From: Desulfotomaculum sp.
GTDB taxonomy: Bacteria; Bacillota; Desulfotomaculia; Desulfotomaculales; Desulfohalotomaculaceae
Assembly (NCBI GenBank): GCA_021129815.1
Contig: JAJOKN010000084.1
Span: 5,283-16,250 of the forward strand
Direction of reading: 5' to 3'
DNA length: 10,968 nucleotides
In this document: positions 5,991-10,968 of the stretch, piece by piece
Numbering within the stretch: position 1 is the stretch's first letter
How the letters are laid out: the number at the start of each line of letters is the position of its first letter
Program-made: the position numbers and the translations under genes
The notes under the pieces: model-generated
Seen by the model: the letters and a program-made list of their open reading frames with translations, nothing else
Database searches by the model: none
What the model was told of the DNA's origin: nothing

Positions 5991-8900
5991 TCATTCATCC
6001 TTCTCTAATTTTTCACCTTCTAAAACAATATCTTCTTTTATAAACCCATCATCAAACTCTTCTTCATAACCTCCCTGACTAATGTTTTCTTCATCCATAA
6101 GTGCAGCATCCGTTGTTTCTTCAGTATCTTCTTGTTCACTGTTAGCTTCATTCTCAAAAGCTTTGTTGGTCTTTACTCCACCTTCTTCTATAGGAACTTC
6201 TTCCTTATCTCCTTTCATCACTTTCACATCAAGACAAAGACTTTGCAACTCTTTTATCAACACCTTAAATGATTCTGGAATTCCTGGTTCAGGTACATTT
6301 TCCCCTTTAACAATTGCTTCATATGTTTTAACTCGCCCCAAAACATCATCGGATTTAACCGTCAGAATTTCCTGCAATGTATAAGCAGCTCCATAAGCTT
6401 CCAGTGCCCATACTTCCATTTCTCCAAAACGCTGACCTCCAAACTGAGCCTTTCCTCCTAATGGCTGTTGAGTCACCAAAGAATATGGCCCTGTAGAACG
6501 AGCATGTATTTTATCGTCAACCAAATGCGCAAGTTTGAGCATATAAATATACCCTACAGTAACTGGATTATCAAATGGTTCCCCGGTTCTCCCATCATAC
6601 AATATCGTTTTTCCATTTTCAGGAAGACCAGCCTTTTTTAGCGTCTCCCTGATGTCTTTTTCAGATGCACCGTTAAACACTGGAGTGGAAACATGGATGC
6701 CCAACGCTTTTGCAGCCCACCCCAAGTGAGTTTCTAATATTTGACCTATATTCATGCGTGAAGGAACCCCCAACGGATTTAACACGACCTCCACAGGAGT
6801 CCCATCAGGCAAGAAAGGCATATCCTCCTCTGGCATAATCCTCGCTATAACGCCTTTGTTACCATGTCGCCCTGCCATCTTATCCCCTTCTGAAATTTTT
6901 CGTTTCTGAGCAACGTAACATCGTACTAAAACATTAACACCTGGCGGCAATTCATCATCATTTTCTCTTGAAAATACTTTAACATCCACAACTTTTCCAG
7001 ATTCACCATGTGGCACTCTTAAAGAAGTATCACGAACTTCTCGAGCTTTTTCACCAAAAATCGCTCTTAACAACCGTTCTTCAGGAGTAAGCTCTGTCTC
7101 ACCTTTAGGCGTGACCTTTCCAACCAGAATATCTCCCGGGCGAACTTCCGCACCAATTCTTATGATCCCGCGCTCATCCAGATCTTTTAAAAGCTCTTCA
7201 GAAACATTTGGAATTTCACGAGTGATTTCTTCCGGCCCTAATTTCGTATCTCTAGCTTCACATTCATATTCTTCAATATGAATAGATGTAAAATAATCTT
7301 CTTTTACTAATTTCTCACTGATCAAAATAGCATCCTCATAGTTATAACCTTCCCAAGGCATAAATGCCACTAAAACGTTTCGACCCAGCGCAAGCTCCCC
7401 TTGATCTGACGATGGGCCATCAGCAATAATATCCCCTGCATTAATCTTTTGCCCTTTTTCTACAATTGGCTTCATATTAATACATGTTCCTTGGTTAGAA
7501 CGAGCAAATTTCAGTAATTTATATCTATCCAACTGCGTATCGTCATCTGACTTTATTAATATCTCAGTAGCAGTAACCTTTTCAACAATACCTGAACGTT
7601 TGGCAATAAGCACAGCTCCAGAGTCAAGCACTGCTTTGTGTTCTATCCCCGTACCAACCAAAGGTGCTTCTGTAGTTAAAAGTGGAACAGCCTGCCTTTG
7701 CATATTGGCACCCATCAATGCCCTGTTAGCATCATCATGCTCCAAGAAAGGTATTAACGAAGTAGCAACGCTAAACACCTGTTTTGGAGACACATCCATA
7801 TAATCAACGCCTTCAACTGGAACCATCAGTATTTCTTTACCGCGCCTTGCATTCACTCTCTCTTCTTTAAAATATCCTTCCTCATCCAACAAGGCATTGG
7901 CTTGAGCTATTATAACTTGCTCTTCTACATCCGCTGTAAGATAAACGATCTCATCAGTTACACGTTTATTTTTCTTATCTACTTTACGATATGGCGTTTC
8001 TATAAACCCGAACTCATTTACCCGTGCATAAGTAGCCAGTGAGCCTATAAGACCAATGTTAGGACCTTCTGGAGTCTCAATAGGACACATGCGCCCATAG
8101 TGAGAATGGTGCACATCACGTACCTCAAATCCAGCCCGTTCTCTCGACAGTCCTCCAGGTCCAAGTGCTGACAGTCGCCGCCTATGAGTTAACTCAGATA
8201 AAGGATTGGTCTGATCCATAAACTGAGATAACTGACTTGATCCAAAAAACTCCTTAACTGCTGCTACAACCGGACGAATATTGACCAAAGCCTGAGGTGT
8301 AATAACATCCATATCTTGAATGGTCATGCGCTCACGGATTACCCGTTCCATACGTGCAAGACCTATTTTAAACTGATTTTGCAAAAGTTCTCCCACAGAA
8401 CGCAAACGCCTGTTACCCAAATGATCAATATCATCGGTAGTTCCTTTTCCTTCCAGAAGACCTAGTAAATAACGCACAGTTGCTATTATATCTTCTTTTG
8501 TGAGTTCTCTTATAAATTTTCTTTTCTTGGGAACTTCTTTCTGCAAGTAACGGTCAAACTCTTTTTCATCATTTTCTTCATCTTCATAACGATAAAGCAC
8601 ACCATGTTGCAGCTTCTTATGCAATTTGTATCTTCCAACATTAGCCAAGTCATAGCGCTTTGGATCAAAAAAAAGTGCCGTAAATAGAGAACGCGCACTT
8701 TCAATTGTAGGAGGATCCCCTGGCCTTAATTTCTTATAAATCTTTATCAGCGCTTCTTCCTGTGTTTCAACAGTATCTCTATCAAGAGTTGCAGCAATAT
8801 TTTTATTATTGTCAAACAACTCTAATATCTGCTGATTAGAATTATAACCTAACGCTCTAATTAAAACTGTAACAGGAAGTTTTCTAGTACGATCTATCCT

Positions 8901-9440
8901 CACAAACAAAACATCATTCACATCAGTTTCAAACTCAAGCCATGCCCCGCGGTTAGGAATTATTGTAGCTTTATATATTTTCTTTCCACTTGGATCCATG
9001 TCTTCAGTAAAATAAACACCTGGAGATCTCAGAAGCTGACTTACAATTACTCTTTCCGCACCATTTATTATAAATGTTCCCTTTTCAGTCATTAAAGGAA
9101 GGTCACCCATAAAAACATCTTGCTCTTTAACTTCACCTGTCTCTTTATTAATCAATCTCACTTTTACACGAACTGGAGCTGCATATGTAACATCTCGTTC
9201 TTTGCATTCTTCAACCGTGTATTTGGGCTTTCTTAAAGTATAATCTAAAAACTCTAAAATTAGGTTGCCAGTAAAATCTTGAATTGGCGATATGTCGTTT
9301 AAAGCCTCTTTAAGTCCCTCCCTCAAAAACCATTCATATGACTTCTTTTGAACTTCAATAAGGTTCGGTAACTCTAAAACTTCTTTAAACTTAGCATAGC
9401 TCCACCTTTCTCTATTGCCAAGCTTTTCAGGAAAAAACAT
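5991..9440 (-). CDS. rpoB: DNA-directed RNA polymerase subunit beta
   Basis: The catalytic beta subunit of RNA polymerase, 1149 residues from the chosen start. The rifampicin-pocket segment FGSSQLSQFMDQTNPLSE...THRRRLSALGPGGL is at about 399-430. It keeps the residues of the sensitive form at the classic positions (Asp in FMDQ, His in THRR, Ser in RLSALG). EHDDANRALMGANMQRQAV (about 567-585), GYNYEDAILISEKL and GDKMAGRHGNKGVI are the other core motifs. The last 60 or so residues form an acidic tail, as in many Firmicutes. An in-frame GTG at 9455 would add five residues but overlaps the ribosome site AAGGGGTG. ATG at 9438-9440 is preferred because MFFPEKLGNRERWS matches the family start. It is the first gene of a two-gene operon with rpoC and has a long leader. 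Unusually, no rplJ/rplL lies upstream. Confidence 0.97.
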   Translation of the reverse strand: MFFPEKLGNRERWSYAKFKEVLELPNLIEVQKKSYEWFLREGLKEALNDISPIQDFTGNLILEFLDYTLRKPKYTVEECKERDVTYAAPVRVKVRLINKETGEVKEQDVFMGDLPLMTEKGTFIINGAERVIVSQLLRSPGVYFTEDMDPSGKKIYKATIIPNRGAWLEFETDVNDVLFVRIDRTRKLPVTVLIRALGYNSNQQILELFDNNKNIAATLDRDTVETQEEALIKIYKKLRPGDPPTIESARSLFTALFFDPKRYDLANVGRYKLHKKLQHGVLYRYEDEENDEKEFDRYLQKEVPKKRKFIRELTKEDIIATVRYLLGLLEGKGTTDDIDHLGNRRLRSVGELLQNQFKIGLARMERVIRERMTIQDMDVITPQALVNIRPVVAAVKEFFGSSQLSQFMDQTNPLSELTHRRRLSALGPGGLSRERAGFEVRDVHHSHYGRMCPIETPEGPNIGLIGSLATYARVNEFGFIETPYRKVDKKNKRVTDEIVYLTADVEEQVIIAQANALLDEEGYFKEERVNARRGKEILMVPVEGVDYMDVSPKQVFSVATSLIPFLEHDDANRALMGANMQRQAVPLLTTEAPLVGTGIEHKAVLDSGAVLIAKRSGIVEKVTATEILIKSDDDTQLDRYKLLKFARSNQGTCINMKPIVEKGQKINAGDIIADGPSSDQGELALGRNVLVAFMPWEGYNYEDAILISEKLVKEDYFTSIHIEEYECEARDTKLGPEEITREIPNVSEELLKDLDERGIIRIGAEVRPGDILVGKVTPKGETELTPEERLLRAIFGEKAREVRDTSLRVPHGESGKVVDVKVFSRENDDELPPGVNVLVRCYVAQKRKISEGDKMAGRHGNKGVIARIMPEEDMPFLPDGTPVEVVLNPLGVPSRMNIGQILETHLGWAAKALGIHVSTPVFNGASEKDIRETLKKAGLPENGKTILYDGRTGEPFDNPVTVGYIYMLKLAHLVDDKIHARSTGPYSLVTQQPLGGKAQFGGQRFGEMEVWALEAYGAAYTLQEILTVKSDDVLGRVKTYEAIVKGENVPEPGIPESFKVLIKELQSLCLDVKVMKGDKEEVPIEEGGVKTNKAFENEANSEQEDTEETTDAALMDEENISQGGYEEEFDDGFIKEDIVLEGEKLEKDE

Positions 9441-9473
9441 TAGTAAAAACCACACCCCTTGTTAAATAAAGAT
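9441..9473 (-). promoter_or_regulatory. rpoB ribosome binding region
   Basis: AAGGGGTG (9453-9460 on the minus strand) is the only Shine-Dalgarno-like sequence before rpoB. It lies 12-14 bases from the ATG at 9440, which is long spacing. It directly overlaps the in-frame GTG at 9455, which argues against that codon as the start. It sits 13 bases after the end of the leader helix, close enough for that structure to influence ribosome access. Confidence 0.6.
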
Positions 9474-9571
9474 ACCAGTCGCTAAACACAAAACACCCCA
9501 TAGCAGCAATCAACTTATCAAAAAAATAAAACTGGTAATTGCCACACAAAATTAAGTGCTTAACGACTGAT
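9474..9571 (-). ncRNA. Structured rpoB leader element (two-stem RNA)
   Basis: On the minus strand, bases 9571-9556 (AUCAGUCGUUAAGCAC) pair with 9489-9474 (GUGUUUAGCGACUGGU). All 16 positions pair contiguously, three of them as G-U. Inside, 9545-9536 pairs with 9512-9503 (core GCAAUUA with UGAUUGC, with a few G-U pairs) around a U-rich loop. The element ends 33 bases before the rpoB ATG. No U-run directly follows, so it does not look like a simple terminator. It does not resemble a T-box (no specifier-type antiterminator motif) or any riboswitch I recognise. In E. coli the rplL-rpoB spacer folds into a hairpin cut by RNase III, and rpoB translation is autogenously controlled; this element could be an analogue. 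That role is inference. The pairing itself was read directly from the sequence. Confidence 0.55.
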
Positions 9572-9735
9572 TACTCTTTTTATGTTAACTTATTAACTAT
9601 TATTATTTTTAACCGTTTATGTACAAATAAATTCATTTTTTATGTTTAAAAAACATTATTCTTAATCAATATTATATTTTTTATTCTATTTATAATTCCT
9701 TTTAAGCCTCACATACCCCTTGATACAAATGACAT

Positions 9736-9762
9736 TTTGCGATGTTAACATAAATTTGCGAT
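9736..9762 (-). repeat. Direct repeat ATCGCAAA around the rpoB -10 box
   Basis: The octamer ATCGCAAA occurs at 9755-9762, inside the promoter spacer, and again at 9736-9743, overlapping the end of the -10 and the start region. The 19-base period places both copies on nearly the same DNA face. TGACA/TGTCA lie just outside as an inverted pair. It could be an operator or an initiation-region duplication; no regulator is identified. Confidence 0.45.
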
Positions 9763-9770
9763 TTTGTCAA
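9742..9770 (-). promoter_or_regulatory. Sigma-A-type promoter of rpoBC
   Basis: A perfect -35 TTGACA (9765-9770) with exact 17-base spacing precedes -10 TAACAT (9742-9747). Transcription would begin near 9735, leaving a leader of about 295 bases before rpoB. The stretch from 9735 to 9572 is very AT-rich and holds small dyads (such as ATGTTT-TTT-AAACAT) but no gene or recognised RNA. No terminator is visible between the FAH gene and this promoter, so some readthrough into rpoB is possible. Confidence 0.85.
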
Positions 9771-9832
9771 CACCAAAAATACTGCTTCTTCTGAATATAA
9801 ATCACAATTTAAATCATAATAGCACTAAGCAT

Positions 9833-10630
9833 TTATGCGTTTACAAAATTTTCTAGTGTTCCAATCTTATCAACTACTACTTCAATTTTGTCTCCTTTTT
9901 CTACCTTGCCTACACCACTTGATGTTCCGGTCAATATTATATCACCCGGCATTAAAGTCATTATGCTTGAAATATAACTCACCAATGCAGGAACATCAAA
10001 AATCAACTTGTTAGTATTTGTAAATTGCTTGAGTTCTCCATTTAGGTAAACGCGCAAATTTAAATTAGCTGGGTTAATATCAGTTGCAATATAAAGTCCA
10101 ATAGGACAAAAAGTATCGAAAGATTTAGAACGCGTCCATTGTTGATCCTTTTTCTGTAAATCTCTAGCAGTAACGTCATTAGCACAAGTATACCCCAAAA
10201 CCACTTTAAATGCATCACTTTGAGATACATTTTTTGCTTTCTTTCCAATCACAACAGCTAATTCCCCTTCGTATTCCACATGACTGCTCTGCTTTGGCAA
10301 TATTATTGACTCACCATGGCCTATGACTGTTGTAGGTGGTTTGAGAAAAAGTATCGGTTCTTTCGGAATAGGTAGCCCAAATTCTTCAGCATGGTCTTTA
10401 TAGTTTAAACCTACGCACACAATTTTGCTAGGAACACAAGGTGGTAATACTTTTAGTTCATCTAACATATAACAGGGCTTATCAATCTTGTTTTTTCTAT
10501 CAGACTTTAGCATATTTTCATCACACAGTTGGCTTATATTTAAATCATGTTCGGACAATGGATATACCACACCATCATATACTCTTCCAATAAAAATAAA
10601 ATCTTTATACAAAAAACGGCCTATAAGCAC
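9833..10630 (-). CDS. Fumarylacetoacetate hydrolase (FAH) family protein
   Basis: A 265-residue enzyme of the FAH superfamily, which hydrolyses, decarboxylates or isomerises small oxo-acids using a divalent metal. The N-terminal part (RFLYKDFIFIGRVYDGVVYPL) is the usual small domain. The catalytic domain starts near residue 69 with IVCVGLNYKDHAEE (His80). EYEGELAVVIGKK supplies the metal ligands Glu121 and Glu123, and GYTCANDVTARDLQ supplies Asp152. The conserved Lys is in SKSFDTFCPIG (about 169), and LTGTSSGVG is near 243-251. All key residues are present, so it should be active. Relatives include oxaloacetate decarboxylases (FAHD1/YisK type) and acylpyruvate hydrolases; the substrate cannot be told from this sequence. 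The start is GTG at 10628-10630, eight bases after AAGGAAG. No aromatic-degradation genes are nearby. It begins only three bases after the truncated upstream frame, and its ribosome site lies inside that remnant's tail. Confidence 0.9.
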   Translation of the reverse strand: MLIGRFLYKDFIFIGRVYDGVVYPLSEHDLNISQLCDENMLKSDRKNKIDKPCYMLDELKVLPPCVPSKIVCVGLNYKDHAEEFGLPIPKEPILFLKPPTTVIGHGESIILPKQSSHVEYEGELAVVIGKKAKNVSQSDAFKVVLGYTCANDVTARDLQKKDQQWTRSKSFDTFCPIGLYIATDINPANLNLRVYLNGELKQFTNTNKLIFDVPALVSYISSIMTLMPGDIILTGTSSGVGKVEKGDKIEVVVDKIGTLENFVNA

Positions 10631-10633
10631 TAT

Positions 10634-10960
10634 CTACACTTCCTTTAAAATTAAAATTTGCATTAAAACATAACTTGTCTGCATAAGTGAACGTGCAGAA
10701 TATACCGCAGCAAAATAGTCCTGATTTTGTTGTAAGTAAGTTATATTATCAACATGGGTTAATGTAGAATACATCGGACGACCTTTTATAAAACTAGGTT
10801 GCTCAATTTCTAAGTGTTTCAATATAGTAGGTGCAATATCAATGCTCATAACAATACCCTTACATTTAATAGTTGCAGAAGTCAATACTCTTTTTCCAAT
10901 TATAACATCAGAATTATTATCATTTTTATTCCACATTATCACAGCGGTTAAAATTAAATA
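10634..10960 (-). pseudogene. C-terminal remnant of an alkaline-phosphatase-superfamily membrane protein
   Basis: The open frame carries GIVMSIDIAPTILKHL followed by FIKGRPMYS. This is the typical end of the catalytic domain in the alkaline phosphatase/sulfatase/phosphoglycerate mutase superfamily. The tail YFAAVYSARSLMQTSYVLMQ resembles the start of the membrane segment that follows this domain in clostridial relatives (from memory of the family). The frame then stops at 10634 after only about seven more residues, so the membrane part is missing. At the front edge an in-frame TGA (10961-10963) precedes sequence (LTAVIMW) that looks like mid-protein strand. The possible starts at GTG 10942 or ATG 10936 have no ribosome site. 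The best reading is a decayed or truncated gene whose upstream half lies beyond the window. A sequencing frameshift at the front is possible. Confidence 0.6.
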
Positions 10961-10968
10961 TCACAGTA

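Noticed and set aside
2583..9000. Several open frames of 60-160 codons on the plus strand, and alternative-frame minus-strand frames, inside rpoB and rpoC
   Set aside because: They are shadows of two long, highly conserved genes. They lack ribosome sites, and their translations are serine-rich or low-complexity with no family resemblance.
9441..9455. GTG at 9455 as the start of rpoB, five residues longer
   Set aside because: It overlaps the only ribosome site (AAGGGGTG), and the added residues have no counterpart in the family, whereas ATG at 9440 fits the conserved beginning.
9709..9735. Eight-codon ATG frame starting exactly at the predicted rpoB transcription start
   Set aside because: It has no ribosome site, depends on an inferred start position, and such short frames are common by chance.
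9456..9735. T-box or known riboswitch in the rpoB leader
   Set aside because: No T-box antiterminator motif and no conserved riboswitch core could be found by eye.

Overview
The window looks like a stretch of a low-GC, anaerobic, clostridia-type Firmicute, possibly a thermophile. The evidence is the Firmicute-type RpoB and RpoC (acidic RpoB tail, TTG-started RpoC with the opening MLDLNNF, no large lineage inserts), AAGGAGG-type ribosome binding sites, consensus sigma-A-like promoters, and a Bacillus/Thermotoga-type small SpeD. The species cannot be named from sequence alone. Every supported gene lies on the minus strand, so transcription runs from high to low coordinates.

Layout in transcription order. 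(1) 10960-10634: the C-terminal remnant of an alkaline-phosphatase-superfamily protein, with a stop codon at its front edge and its membrane part cut off. (2) 10630-9833: an intact fumarylacetoacetate hydrolase (FAH) family enzyme. (3) 9832-9441: a 392-base non-coding stretch. It holds a strong promoter with a repeated 8-mer around the -10, a roughly 295-base leader, and a long helix (16 contiguous pairs plus an inner stem) about 33 bases before rpoB. (4) 9440-5991 and 5968-2540: rpoB and rpoC, the two large subunits of RNA polymerase, as a two-gene unit ended by an unusual terminator with a duplicated 3' arm. (5) 2413-1781: a speD transcription unit (S-adenosylmethionine decarboxylase, polyamine synthesis) with its own promoter and terminator. 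(6) 1658-128: a hepS-like gene followed 16 bases later by menG. These supply menaquinone synthesis (side-chain synthase subunit and final methyltransferase), as in the Bacillus hepS-menG-hepT operon. (7) 127-1: a hairpin-rich tail with no recognisable gene.

The genes are ordinary housekeeping genes; the interest lies between them. Three points stand out. First, rpoBC is cut off from its usual neighbours: no rplJ/rplL is upstream and no rpsL/rpsG/fusA is downstream. It has its own promoter and a structured leader that could be a cis-regulatory or RNase III-processed element. Second, the rpoC terminator and the palindrome at the end of menG share a related core (11 of 13 bases), and the two differences are compensated in both arms. 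This suggests a dispersed hairpin family. Third, the menG palindrome appears to have rewritten the protein's C-terminus and supplied its stop codon.
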